NCBI GenBank assembly: GCA_937897365.1
Contig: CALCOP010000094.1
Location: forward strand, 1-37,394
Origin: an uncultured euryarchaeote
GTDB taxonomy: Archaea > Thermoplasmatota > Poseidoniia > Poseidoniales > Poseidoniaceae
DNA: 37,394 nucleotides
Direction: 5' to 3'
Below the pieces are notes generated by a model. The model was given only the letters and a program-made list of their open reading frames with translations, was not told where the DNA came from and searched no databases. Positions 1 to 8,247 of this stretch are shown here, piece after piece; position 1 is the stretch's first letter; each line of letters begins with the position of its first letter. Position numbers and translations under genes: made by a program.

Positions 1-1
1 C

Positions 2-1135
2 CCTGCTCCTCTCAGCAATTTAAATCTCTATGACCGTCCAAATGATGATGGGAGCGCTCTGCTTCTTGACTTTGAATTAAGCAATGAAAGTGACGTTGCT
101 ACATACGAAGTCTATGCTGCAACTTGGTCATTTGACGCCATTGGTATGGGAAGTACCGGTCCTGCCACTCCGATTGCGACTCTTTCCCGCTTACCTGACC
201 TTCCACTTACTATCGAAGTCGTTGCGGGTGACACTCCGGTCATCGAGGGACTCGAAATCTGGGTAGCTGTCGTCGTTCGAGATACTGCTGGAAATGCTCA
301 AGAAATCAACCTCGCTACTGTTTCAGCGCAGTCTGTAGATGACGATGTCGATGATTTAGGCGGATATCTTGATGAAATCGAAAACATCGTGCTTTCTTGG
401 AACTCTGAAGAAAATATTCTGGTGGAATGGAGCCACTCCGATGATTCGAGTGTCCGTGGATATCGTGTATACATTTCATCGAACGATTTCACATCAAATT
501 CAGATGCTGATTTCGTAGCCGAGGTGAAAGCATCAAATTCATTCCTTATTACGCCAAATAATTACAATCCATTGGTAAACACATCTGCGTGGTATGTAGC
601 CGTTACACCGTTTGACGACCTCTTTGAACGGGAAGAAGTTGAAGCGATAATGCTTGATGTATATGGAAAAGAAAATACGAACGGAGATGGTAATCAAGAT
701 GCTACAAATGAAAATGATTTCTCGTCACTCCTTACCACACCAAACCTTCTGGCTGCAGGACTCTTGTTCATTGCAGTACTGTTACTTGTTGCCATTGTTC
801 GTTCTCGTGGAGGACAGCGACGACGCGATCAAACACTCGAATTACAGGAAGCAACTTGGGGGATACAAGATGACGGCTGGGGATCTGATATCCCACCAGC
901 AATGCCTCAGGTTGCGAGTAAAACTGTGCCAAATATCGAACAAGAAAATGACATCTATGCAGCAGCACAACGTATCGAGAATCAAGACATCTACGGACGT
1001 CCTGCATACCAACCAGCACAACCTGTTATGCAACCTGCACAGAACAATGCATTGATGAACGACCTTTCGGGACAAAACTCACCACAGCTACCTGAGGCGA
1101 GCATTGATACATCATTCTTGGATGACTTGCTTTGA
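2..1135 (+). CDS. Fibronectin type III-like surface protein with C-terminal membrane anchor (5' partial)
   Basis: The frame is open from base 2, so the gene starts before the window; the first in-frame ATG at 146 is internal. The visible part reads as an extracellular beta-sandwich region. A fibronectin-III-like stretch begins near base 380 (IVLSWNSEENILVEW, then RGYRVYIS, then SAWYVAVTPFD). A low-complexity Asn/Asp linker follows, then one strong transmembrane helix (LLAAGLLFIAVLLLVAIV) stopped by RSRGGQRRR. This topology puts the Fn3 part outside and about 110 residues inside. The cytoplasmic tail is rich in Gln, Pro and Trp (GIQDDGWGSDIPP, YGRPAYQPAQPV). No enzymatic motif is visible; an adhesion or surface-sensing role is only a guess. 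The stop is 3 nt before the next gene's GTG start, which suggests co-transcription. Confidence 0.8.
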   Translation, partial: PAPLSNLNLYDRPNDDGSALLLDFELSNESDVATYEVYAATWSFDAIGMGSTGPATPIATLSRLPDLPLTIEVVAGDTPVIEGLEIWVAVVVRDTAGNAQEINLATVSAQSVDDDVDDLGGYLDEIENIVLSWNSEENILVEWSHSDDSSVRGYRVYISSNDFTSNSDADFVAEVKASNSFLITPNNYNPLVNTSAWYVAVTPFDDLFEREEVEAIMLDVYGKENTNGDGNQDATNENDFSSLLTTPNLLAAGLLFIAVLLLVAIVRSRGGQRRRDQTLELQEATWGIQDDGWGSDIPPAMPQVASKTVPNIEQENDIYAAAQRIENQDIYGRPAYQPAQPVMQPAQNNALMNDLSGQNSPQLPEASIDTSFLDDLL

Positions 1136-1138
1136 GGC

Positions 1139-1933
1139 GTGCCAATGGGTGATGAACAAACCAGTAGCCCCCGTAATGCGGTCTTTACAACCGCCCTGTG
1201 GGATGGAGGTTTCTGTTTAGCAGATTGGAATCTGCATCTTGAAAGATTGAGAGCTCATGCTAAACTCTTGCGTATTGAATTACCAGATGATTTTTCACTG
1301 CGTATCGCTACTTTTTTCCAAAAGGTGGCTCAAGAAGGTCTCTATCAGCATTCTCGAAAACCAACTTTCTTGCTCCGTGTTGAATGTTCCAATCTTGGAG
1401 AACTTTCTTTTGACATCCGTAAACTTGAGTTGAGAAATGAAGAAATCGACGCAATTACACGACCAGCACCACGATGGTCGATGAAAATTAATGGAACAAA
1501 ACACGGTGATTGGCAACCATACCTCGATGCACATGCAGTTGCTAAAAAACAAGGTGCAGATTTGGCCTTTCACGTTCATGATTTTGCAATTGTTGATGCG
1601 GATCGGGCTGCACCAATTGTGCTGGATGAAGACGGTGTTGCATGGGTCGCAGCCCCGAGCGAAGGTGGCGTTACAAGTATTACATTGCAAACGCTTCTCA
1701 GCGGTATCGAATCCGCAGGCATACCAGTTCAGTTTGGCCGATTGAATGAGCGTTTGGTCGCTCGGGCAGCAGAAGTTGTTGCCATTGGAAGTGGAATTGG
1801 AGCATGCCGTATACTCTCACTTGATGGAGAGGCACTTGGAGAAGGCGAAGCACTTACCATGCTTTGTCAGTCACTTTTAGAATTACATTACCGAGACCAA
1901 ACAACCTGGATTGATGTGAGGATGATCCAATGA
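1139..1933 (+). CDS. pabC: Class IV PLP aminotransferase fold, probable 4-amino-4-deoxychorismate lyase (PabC-like)
   Basis: A 264-aa protein of the branched-chain aminotransferase/ADC lyase fold. In this family a lysine binds pyridoxal phosphate; K121 in NGTKHGDWQPYLDAHAVA fits that position, and SGIGACRILSLDG near the C-terminus matches the family's closing motif. ADC lyase splits 4-amino-4-deoxychorismate into p-aminobenzoate and pyruvate. The main argument for PabC rather than a transaminase is the next gene, an ADC synthase fusion, whose ATG overlaps this stop (ATGA). The family glutamate after the lysine (usually xxExxxxN) seems to be Asp153 in AIVDADRAAPIVL, and the usual Asn is not evident, so the protein is divergent. 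The start is GTG at 1139; ATG at 1145 is an alternative. A D-amino-acid or branched-chain aminotransferase cannot be excluded. Confidence 0.75.
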   Translation: MPMGDEQTSSPRNAVFTTALWDGGFCLADWNLHLERLRAHAKLLRIELPDDFSLRIATFFQKVAQEGLYQHSRKPTFLLRVECSNLGELSFDIRKLELRNEEIDAITRPAPRWSMKINGTKHGDWQPYLDAHAVAKKQGADLAFHVHDFAIVDADRAAPIVLDEDGVAWVAAPSEGGVTSITLQTLLSGIESAGIPVQFGRLNERLVARAAEVVAIGSGIGACRILSLDGEALGEGEALTMLCQSLLELHYRDQTTWIDVRMIQ

Positions 1934-4164
1934 GCCGAGATTTTCTTTCGTTAAACGCCCATTGGAAAAAAATGGGTCTGCTTGGCGAGAAGGCTGTCCA
2001 TTTTGGTGGACCTGATGAATTACTCCTTTATTCCGGCGGACCACACACGCACCTCGCTCAATTTTCAATAATATGCGGACCTTCACGCAAAAGAGTGCTT
2101 GTTCGGCAACCGAACAGAAACAAGATCCCAGCCGGTAAAAAACACAGCCCTCTCAGCGGAGAAGTCGTCTTGGTGAAAGAAAAATCTCCTTTTGTTGCTG
2201 AACTTGAAGAGTGGAAGCACGGGTGTTGGTATCACTCGACTTCGATATTTGCAAGCTCTCTTTCCGAACTTCTCACAAAACTCAAAACCCATACGCCGTA
2301 CGAAAACTTCGAAACATCACCAAATCCTGCATTACCCCAACGTCCATTTTGGGCGGGTGCATTCGCATATGACATGGTTCAATGGACACAACCCGTTCAG
2401 CTTCAACACCTTCCAGATGAAAAAGAATTACTCACCATTTTGTGGCTTGTGGAAAGGATCGTAATTCATGATAAGGAACACGATCGTATCGAAAATTATG
2501 CTCTTCCAGGCGATACATGGGGTGTCAAAATTTCTGAAAATATGGAAACGTATGAGCCGCTAAAAGAATTGCAGAAACCGTCACCGTCGGCCGAAACAAG
2601 TTCAATGAGTGACGAAGAACATGAGAATACGATTGAAGCAATATGTGAAAGTATTCGCGCAGGACAAATGTATCAAGTCAATGTAGGACGATGGTGGAGT
2701 GGAGAAATTAAAGAACACCCTCGAAATGTTTTCCAACGACTCAATGAAAAAAATCCTGCACCGTTTTCAGCCTATCTTGAGGTACCGGACCTTGGTTTTT
2801 CATTAGTCTGCTCTTCACCAGAATCCTTACTCAAGAGTGACGGAGTCTCCGTTTTCACTTCACCTATCAAGGGTACTCGGCCACGAGGTGCAAACGTTGA
2901 GCAAGAAAAGGAATTGCGTTTAGAAATGGTGAACGATGAGAAAGAACGTGCTGAGCACCGAATGCTGGTCGATTTGATGCGAAATGATATCTCCGCCGTT
3001 GCTGAAGTGGGGAGTGTCAAAGTTGAACGATTTGATGTTGAAGCCTATTCGCAAGTCCAACACCTTGTTTCGCATCTTTCCGCTGTACTAAAAGAAGGCT
3101 CAAACGGATTAACCGCACTTCAAGCAGTCTTCCCTGGAGGGAGTATCACGGGTTGCCCACGGACAGTTGTTTGCGCTGCAATTGATGAGTTAGAAAAACG
3201 TCCTCGCTCTTTCTGGACCGGTTCAATCGGTTGGATTGACGTCTTTTCTGGAGCGAGTTCATGGAACATCCTCATTCGAACTTTAATCGCACAAAAGCGA
3301 AAGGAAAAATGGTTCGCTGATGTTGCAGCAGGAGGAGGGATTACCATTGGTTCGCATCCTAAAACAGAGGTGCAGGAAGCCAAATGGAAGGCTGCTGCAC
3401 TTCGTAAAGCATGCGGATGGATTGAAGGAGATGATAAGAAATTACCAACAGGTGAACTCAAAAGCTATCGCTTAGATATCGAAGGAGTACCACCTGCAAC
3501 ACTGAAAGCAGAGGTACGATTTGTAGATGGAGATACGGATGCGAAAGGCTGCGTCTTACTTATCGATAATCTCGATTCCTTTACACTAAACATTGCACAT
3601 GCAATTGCCGGTTTAGGGCATGAAGTACTCATTTACAGGGCTCGCGAGGGGGAGACTGATATTTGGGATTCTGGCTCATGTTGTGCGTTCATTGATCGAT
3701 TACAGCCCAGTCATATTGTCTTGGGACCTGGACCAGGTGTTCCGACTGATTCACCTCTGACAATGGAATTAGCACACGCTGTTTTGAAACAACAGATCAA
3801 AGTACCTCTTTTGGGTATTTGTCTCGGCCATCAAGCTCTTGGTGTCGCTGCGGGAATGGAACTCATACGGGCTCCGAATGGTCCAGTTCACGGCGCTCCA
3901 CGTTCATGCGAACATACCAGGGATGGCGTTTTCTCAACATTACAATCACCTACCTCATTCACCCGTTACAATTCATTAGCGGTATCTACTACAGGTGCAT
4001 CACCCTTCATCGAAACCGCACATGAAGCGGTTACCGGAGCAATCATGGCCATCCAACACCCCGTTCTGCAAATTCATGGAGTACAATTCCATCCTGAATC
4101 CGTTGGTTCAAGAGAAGGCCTTGAATTACTCAAGAGTTTTCTCGCCTGTAAAGCGGATGCTTGA
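1930..4164 (+). CDS. pabB: Fused aminodeoxychorismate synthase, PabB (N-terminal) - PabA (C-terminal)
   Basis: A 744-aa fusion that aminates chorismate with glutamine-derived ammonia to give 4-amino-4-deoxychorismate for p-aminobenzoate. Residues ~225-495 form the chorismate-binding domain (IRAGQMYQVN, CSSPESLL, LVDLMRND, FPGGSITGCP, AAGGGITIGSHP). The signature PIKGT (312-316) carries the lysine typical of PabB; anthranilate synthase TrpE has PIAGT. Residues ~540-740 are a class I glutamine amidotransferase with VLLIDNLDSFTLNI, GPGPG, nucleophile Cys631 in GICLGHQ, and His721/Glu723 in HGVQFHPES. The B-then-A order resembles TrpE-TrpG fusions and is opposite to plant and fungal PabA-PabB enzymes. 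The ATG overlaps the upstream pabC-like stop by 4 nt, so translation is probably coupled. A TrpEG role is less likely because of the PIKGT lysine and the PabC neighbour. Confidence 0.88.
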   Translation: MSRDFLSLNAHWKKMGLLGEKAVHFGGPDELLLYSGGPHTHLAQFSIICGPSRKRVLVRQPNRNKIPAGKKHSPLSGEVVLVKEKSPFVAELEEWKHGCWYHSTSIFASSLSELLTKLKTHTPYENFETSPNPALPQRPFWAGAFAYDMVQWTQPVQLQHLPDEKELLTILWLVERIVIHDKEHDRIENYALPGDTWGVKISENMETYEPLKELQKPSPSAETSSMSDEEHENTIEAICESIRAGQMYQVNVGRWWSGEIKEHPRNVFQRLNEKNPAPFSAYLEVPDLGFSLVCSSPESLLKSDGVSVFTSPIKGTRPRGANVEQEKELRLEMVNDEKERAEHRMLVDLMRNDISAVAEVGSVKVERFDVEAYSQVQHLVSHLSAVLKEGSNGLTALQAVFPGGSITGCPRTVVCAAIDELEKRPRSFWTGSIGWIDVFSGASSWNILIRTLIAQKRKEKWFADVAAGGGITIGSHPKTEVQEAKWKAAALRKACGWIEGDDKKLPTGELKSYRLDIEGVPPATLKAEVRFVDGDTDAKGCVLLIDNLDSFTLNIAHAIAGLGHEVLIYRAREGETDIWDSGSCCAFIDRLQPSHIVLGPGPGVPTDSPLTMELAHAVLKQQIKVPLLGICLGHQALGVAAGMELIRAPNGPVHGAPRSCEHTRDGVFSTLQSPTSFTRYNSLAVSTTGASPFIETAHEAVTGAIMAIQHPVLQIHGVQFHPESVGSREGLELLKSFLACKADA

Positions 4165-4200
4165 AGAATCGGGAGCGTATGGGTTGACTGAGGGAGTGCC

Positions 4201-4587
4201 ATGCCGATATGCAGACATTGTTCAAGCACCTATTCTCGGGAGCAGTTTATCCATGGAAATGGACCTCGAACTCAAGTTTGTGTCCGGTGTGGATTGGAAC
4301 TGGGACTCGTGACGAAAGAGGAGGCTGCAAACATGTTTGACGACCCACTTCGAAGTGCACGGTTGCAAATAATGGCCCGCCGATACAGCATTTTCATGTA
4401 TATCCCCCTGCTTTGGACACTTTGGATTATGGTACTTAGCGATGTGAATCCGTGGGGTTGGTATTTCCTCGGACTCCTCATTATATTGACATTGATTGCT
4501 CCTGTTTGGTTCATTTATCGCGGTGGACAATACTCAGGCGACATGGCTCGTCTTACCCCCTCATATGACCGTCCAGAAGGACACTGA
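4201..4587 (+). CDS. Small zinc-ribbon protein with two transmembrane helices
   Basis: A 128-aa protein that I do not recognise as a named family. The N-terminus has two CxxC knuckles (C4/C7 in CRHC and C27/C30 in CVRC), which should bind one zinc as a rubredoxin-like ribbon. Two hydrophobic helices follow at ~61-82 and ~85-106 (IFMYIPLLWTLWIMVL; YFLGLLIILTLIAPVWFI), then a short polar tail. The likely topology is both ends in the cytoplasm. The start ATG has GGAG 5 nt upstream. It lies 36 nt after the pabBA gene and probably shares its transcript. The stop codon directly abuts the stop of the convergent YchF gene with no spacer base. Confidence 0.75.
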   Translation: MPICRHCSSTYSREQFIHGNGPRTQVCVRCGLELGLVTKEEAANMFDDPLRSARLQIMARRYSIFMYIPLLWTLWIMVLSDVNPWGWYFLGLLIILTLIAPVWFIYRGGQYSGDMARLTPSYDRPEGH

Positions 4588-5871
4588 TCACGTTTTAGCG
4601 TGGATTTTGAGGACGTCTCCGTCGCTCATCTCATGTTCAGCACCAACGACCCGGCGGCTACGTCCGTCGACACCTCGAATAAAACCGTCACCAAGATCAC
4701 TGTGGACTTTGTAAGCAAGATTTTTTGCTTGTATTCCGGAAGGCACGACAAATGCATCTGGAAGTACTTTACCATCCCCATCTGTCCAGTGCGTTTCATC
4801 TTGAACAGGATAAACGACAATATGGTTCAATTCGTCAAATAGAACGGTATCAATAAGTGTTGAAACCCCCGTACCACCGTGGGTGGAAAGTCGTTCCAGC
4901 ATGTGATTCAAGGCTATCATCTGTGGTTCAGAAAGGGCATCTTTGTTGACAAAATCAAATGATTTTTGCCCCGGAATATACGCAATCAATTCAGCGGAGG
5001 AAGCCCGACGGAGTGCCAATTCGACATCAGCCATACATGGCATGAGCGTGCCATTTGCAGAAATACCGTCGAGAACGCCTTCAGGTGCGATGTCATACTT
5101 ATTAGCGGCGATGTGGATGGGGAAAAGCAATGTTCGAACATGGAAAGCGAGCGATGCAATAACCTCGGAGTTCCAATCCCATGGACTACCTATGTCTCCA
5201 TTTTTTTCTTTGAATGCCTCAAAAGAAGTTGCAATGGATTGTGGTGTGGATCCAAGACCGGTTAGCCGTTCATGGATGTACGTTACCAGACCTTTCTCCC
5301 CTTCTGCTTGTACGCGGCGAACGCCTCGTGTCCAGCCATCGTTGAGTAATCCTGCAATCCATGCATCTAATTCTCCACCAAGAAATTCAATCTCCTCACG
5401 AATACGTTGCTGTGCTACTTCTTTAGGTTGATTTGCACCTTGAGGATTTCCTTCAATATCGGTCGTACCTGCAGCATCAATTACCTGAACCAATGCATCA
5501 CAATTCGCCAAATCGGCAAGGAATGCATTGCCTCTACCTCGTCCTTCGCTGGCGCCTGGAACTAATCCTGCGATGTCGACCAAAAAACAGGGTACAAGAC
5601 GTCGATGGGCAATACATGAGCCCGTCCGTGGTTCACATAAACTCCCTTGACGCGGGTCATCTGGTGATGCAGCGTCAAGTCGTCCTTCAGCCTCGAGACG
5701 TTGTCGTATATCTTTGCAAGGACATTGGATTCTTGCGGCTACAAAAGCGACACCAACATTGGGTTCAATGGTACAAAAGGGATAGTTTGCGATGTCCACT
5801 TTCGCTAAGGTTGCTGCGCTGAAAAAGGTAGACTTACCTACATTCGGTTTACCAACAAGTCCGATTTTCAC
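4588..5871 (-). CDS. ychF: YchF/OLA1-family Obg-like NTPase (archaeal type) with TGS domain
   Basis: A 427-aa TRAFAC-class NTPase. The G domain shows the P-loop GKPNVGKST near the N-terminus, switch II DIAGLVPGASEGRG, and an NKYD-type base-recognition motif (AANKYD). The first ~100 residues include a Cys-containing insertion between switch I and DIAGL, as in archaeal YchF-like proteins. The C-terminal ~70 residues form a TGS domain (VYPVQDETHWTDGDG ... AYKVHSDLGDGFIRGVD ... SDGDVLKIHAKT). YchF/OLA1 proteins bind ribosomes and hydrolyse ATP or GTP; the exact role in archaea is unclear. The start is GTG (5871-5869) with GGTGG 7 nt upstream. It is 24 nt downstream of the EF-hand membrane-protein gene and appears to be the last gene of that transcript. 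Confidence 0.9.
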   Translation of the reverse strand: MKIGLVGKPNVGKSTFFSAATLAKVDIANYPFCTIEPNVGVAFVAARIQCPCKDIRQRLEAEGRLDAASPDDPRQGSLCEPRTGSCIAHRRLVPCFLVDIAGLVPGASEGRGRGNAFLADLANCDALVQVIDAAGTTDIEGNPQGANQPKEVAQQRIREEIEFLGGELDAWIAGLLNDGWTRGVRRVQAEGEKGLVTYIHERLTGLGSTPQSIATSFEAFKEKNGDIGSPWDWNSEVIASLAFHVRTLLFPIHIAANKYDIAPEGVLDGISANGTLMPCMADVELALRRASSAELIAYIPGQKSFDFVNKDALSEPQMIALNHMLERLSTHGGTGVSTLIDTVLFDELNHIVVYPVQDETHWTDGDGKVLPDAFVVPSGIQAKNLAYKVHSDLGDGFIRGVDGRSRRVVGAEHEMSDGDVLKIHAKT

Positions 5872-5895
5872 AGTGATTCCACCATGTGAGCGTGG

Positions 5896-7863
5896 TCATT
5901 CTTCCTCGGAGTCGAGAATATCGTTTCGAATCTTTGCAAGCATAATATCCAATTCAGGAAGATTAAGACGCCCATCTCCGTCAAGGTCGACAGCAGAAAC
6001 CAATCGTTCCATTTCCCAAGGAGGGAGGTTTGCGATTTTCGACTTTGCTAACGCTTGTTGAAATTCATATCCGTCTATTTCCCCAGATTCATCTAAATCA
6101 ATGGAACTGAAAAATTCAAAGATGGATTGCTTTGTCTGCTTGAGGAATTGGGCGAGCATTACCAGTTCTTCTGGAACTGGGAATTCCGTCACTTCATCAT
6201 TATGGAGTTGAGCAGATACTTGAATGATTGAAGAGCCGCCTTCGTCTTCTTCAACCTCGCCAATGTGAAGTGCTGTGTCAACACCGACTCCACGACCAAG
6301 GAGCACTCGAATAGAGGTTGTTCCTTCGACAAGCGTGTAGGAATCAATATCGCTCTTTGAAGACAAATCAGAATATGCTGCATTGTTTGGACGTCCGGTA
6401 TGAATCATTGAGAGAGCCGCAAGCATACTCGCAATGGTAACCAAGTAGAATGTTGCAGCTGAGGTCAAAAAGAAGCCCTCGGTAGATGCGATTGCATCTT
6501 CTATTCCAGATTCAGATACAGCATATGTGGTAAAGTCACCTATGAGTGCAGAAATGGTTGAAGCAACTCCACCTATGATGGTGAGCCAAACTGCGAGTTG
6601 AGCATTCGAGGCTTTTGCTAACTTCTTGCGTGCGGCAAGAGGATAAGATGTGAAGAGGACTGCGAGCATCATCAAACTTCCAATCGTAGAGACAAACCCG
6701 GTATCAATGGTGTGTGCCATAGACCCGAGTTTATCCATTCCAACGAATGTGTCCATTCCGGTAAAGAAACCACCAATGGCATAAATTGGCAAGAGCATCA
6801 TAGCTGCCGTTGCTGCAAAAGCACCGGGGCTTTTGACAATTCGCTCTGGATTTGTGGCTGCAGTAGCAACCATGTTGAAAGAACCTGCAAGAATTGGCAG
6901 AAGGCCGAGCGTCATGAGAAGAGCACCAACGTTCTGCAAGAGTTCTCCACTGTTTGCCGAAGAGAGGAAAAACGGCGGTACGGTGATAAAGAGGAACAGC
7001 AAGTTGGTTTTCTGCATCGATTCAGACCAAACGGGCTTACCTGCCGTATACGGGATGATGTGGTAGGCAGCAGCGAAAATCAACGCAAGTGGAACCCACC
7101 CAGTAACGACGCGCTCGGCCATCCAAACCGTTTGTGTGGAACCCAAAAGTTCTCCAAAGAAGATAAACAGCATACCCAGAATCTTAGCAACCAATGCCAG
7201 AACAAGGAACCATGTTGTCGGGGAGAGGTCATCGTGCTCTCGGTCTCCAATCGTGATGAGCACGTTGATGAATAAGGCAATATGGAGCATCGAGGAGACG
7301 AGAAGCAGTGAGACATTCTGTAGAGTCTCCAAAATGACCGCTTCGTTTTCAAGAGTAACAAACGAGAATATTGCAGGAAGCAGAAGGACACCAATTGTCG
7401 ATGCAGTGAGAAGAACGGCGACCATTGAAGCGCTGGCCTCACTTGCAAGTCGGCCTTGAGAGGAGCGCGAAATTGCAATCAAAGCAGCTCCAATCAACAA
7501 ATAATTCATTGCTGTTGAAAAGAAAATTTCTGTATAATCGGTGAGCATTGAGCCGTCATCATAACTCCACCCGACGCTGGAAAGAGAATTGAGCGCAGTT
7601 GGATCATAACGATGCCATATGCCAAGGAACATACCGAGACAAGCCATGAAGAACCAGCCCATTCCAAAGCGCATCCATGTTTTGGTACCGCTACCTGGTT
7701 TATCGTTGAACAAATCGATTAAACCTGCAGGCGCCTTGTTCAACAAGAACATACCAATTTGACGAAGGGAACTGGCCATTCCTCCAATGCCTCGAACCAG
7801 ATAGTTCGAAACGAGACCGAGGACACCGACCATGAGAGCAGCTGAAATGAATACGGTTTCCAT
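5896..7863 (-). CDS. Polytopic membrane protein resembling heme-copper oxidase subunit I, with C-terminal EF-hand pair
   Basis: A 655-aa protein. Residues 1-490 hold about 12 hydrophobic helices and 500-655 a soluble tail. The membrane part aligns by eye with cbb3-oxidase/NO-reductase subunit I: WMAERVVTGWVPLAL (247-261) followed by YHIIPYTAGKPVWS corresponds to the CcoN block WxxxHNxxGxxxT...YYxxPxxxxRPxYS, and AHTIDTGFVS (383-392) to the helix-10 block. The usual ligands look lost: the CuB histidine is Arg251, the His-His pair is replaced by FFLSS (298-302), and no His is seen in the low-spin heme helix (~111-131). The tail has two canonical EF-hand loops, DLDESGEIDGYE (589-600) and DLDGDGRLNLPE (626-637), that should bind calcium. 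The start has a strong AGGAGGTG site. The oxidase kinship is inference; the EF-hands are clear. Confidence 0.65.
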   Translation of the reverse strand: METVFISAALMVGVLGLVSNYLVRGIGGMASSLRQIGMFLLNKAPAGLIDLFNDKPGSGTKTWMRFGMGWFFMACLGMFLGIWHRYDPTALNSLSSVGWSYDDGSMLTDYTEIFFSTAMNYLLIGAALIAISRSSQGRLASEASASMVAVLLTASTIGVLLLPAIFSFVTLENEAVILETLQNVSLLLVSSMLHIALFINVLITIGDREHDDLSPTTWFLVLALVAKILGMLFIFFGELLGSTQTVWMAERVVTGWVPLALIFAAAYHIIPYTAGKPVWSESMQKTNLLFLFITVPPFFLSSANSGELLQNVGALLMTLGLLPILAGSFNMVATAATNPERIVKSPGAFAATAAMMLLPIYAIGGFFTGMDTFVGMDKLGSMAHTIDTGFVSTIGSLMMLAVLFTSYPLAARKKLAKASNAQLAVWLTIIGGVASTISALIGDFTTYAVSESGIEDAIASTEGFFLTSAATFYLVTIASMLAALSMIHTGRPNNAAYSDLSSKSDIDSYTLVEGTTSIRVLLGRGVGVDTALHIGEVEEDEGGSSIIQVSAQLHNDEVTEFPVPEELVMLAQFLKQTKQSIFEFFSSIDLDESGEIDGYEFQQALAKSKIANLPPWEMERLVSAVDLDGDGRLNLPELDIMLAKIRNDILDSEEE

Positions 7864-7869
7864 ACATCA

Positions 7870-7877
7870 CACCTCCT
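7870..7877 (-). promoter_or_regulatory. Strong Shine-Dalgarno site for the EF-hand membrane protein
   Basis: On the minus strand AGGAGGTG ends 6 nt before the ATG at 7863. It overlaps the TAG stop of the upstream 90-aa gene. It is the strongest ribosome-binding site noticed in the window and suggests tight coupling and high expression of the pair. Confidence 0.7.
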
Positions 7878-8148
7878 AATCGACAACGACCTCGCTAAGA
7901 ATTGAGGCAACAATAGCACCAAGGCCAACCAAAATCCCGATCAAATAATACCAAATTCCGCTACCACCAAGGTTTCCAATCAATGGAACGAGTTCTCCGA
8001 GCAGAGGGAGGTTATCCCAGCCAAAGACATTTGAGAAGAGTGCGAGGATGCCAAGTATGCCAACAGCAAACAACGTCAAGAAAACCCTACTGCTCGACGG
8101 TTCCCCGGTTCCAACAGTCACATCTGGTAAAGTTGCTTCATTCGTCAT
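7876..8148 (-). CDS. 90-aa two-helix membrane protein
   Basis: An unrecognised small membrane protein. A polar Thr/Ser-rich N-terminus (~20 residues) is followed by two hydrophobic segments, about 22-43 (VFLTLFAVGILGILALFSNVF) and 64-85 (GIWYYLIGILVGLGAIVASI), joined by a Pro/Leu/Gly-rich loop. The stop is only 12 nt before the start of the EF-hand membrane protein and its codon overlaps that gene's Shine-Dalgarno site, so the two are probably partners, for example a small accessory subunit of the larger protein. The start ATG is preceded by GGGTG. A stem-loop (8166-8182) lies just upstream of the start. Confidence 0.65.
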   Translation of the reverse strand: MTNEATLPDVTVGTGEPSSSRVFLTLFAVGILGILALFSNVFGWDNLPLLGELVPLIGNLGGSGIWYYLIGILVGLGAIVASILSEVVVD

Positions 8149-8165
8149 CTCGGTTCACCCATAGT

Positions 8166-8182
8166 TGACCCCGTAGGGGTCA
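8166..8182 (-). promoter_or_regulatory. Perfect 7-bp inverted repeat in the leader of the 90-aa gene
   Basis: TGACCCC-3nt-GGGGTCA sits 17 nt upstream of the ATG at 8148 in the 106-bp gap after the RaSEA gene. It could be an operator or a short RNA hairpin near the 5' end of the transcript. On the minus strand a TATA-like CTTTATC lies near 8200. No T-run follows the stem, so it is not a typical terminator. Confidence 0.4.
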
Positions 8183-8232
8183 TTCCTGCGAACAGTGGAG
8201 CGGTGATAAAGATTCACTCCTCGCTGCGAGCG

Positions 8233-8247
8233 TTTTAATCATTAAAA
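8233..8247. promoter_or_regulatory. AT-rich perfect palindrome downstream of RaSEA
   Basis: TTTTAAT-C-ATTAAAA is a perfect 7-1-7 inverted repeat located 8 nt after the RaSEA stop codon. A second short palindrome, CTCGC-T-GCGAG (8220-8230), lies next to it. The pair may be a 3'-end structure for the RaSEA message or an upstream binding site for the 90-aa/EF-hand operon. Confidence 0.35.

Noticed and set aside
1930..4164. Anthranilate synthase TrpEG as the identity of the fusion
   Set aside because: The PIKGT lysine and the overlapping PabC-like gene favour aminodeoxychorismate synthase.
4943..5431. 162-codon plus-strand open frame across YchF
   Set aside because: Antisense shadow of the GTPase; the minus-strand protein has all expected motifs.
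6712..7275. 187-codon plus-strand open frame across the EF-hand membrane protein
   Set aside because: Antisense shadow with no recognisable domain; the minus strand carries membrane helices, EF-hands and a strong ribosome-binding site.
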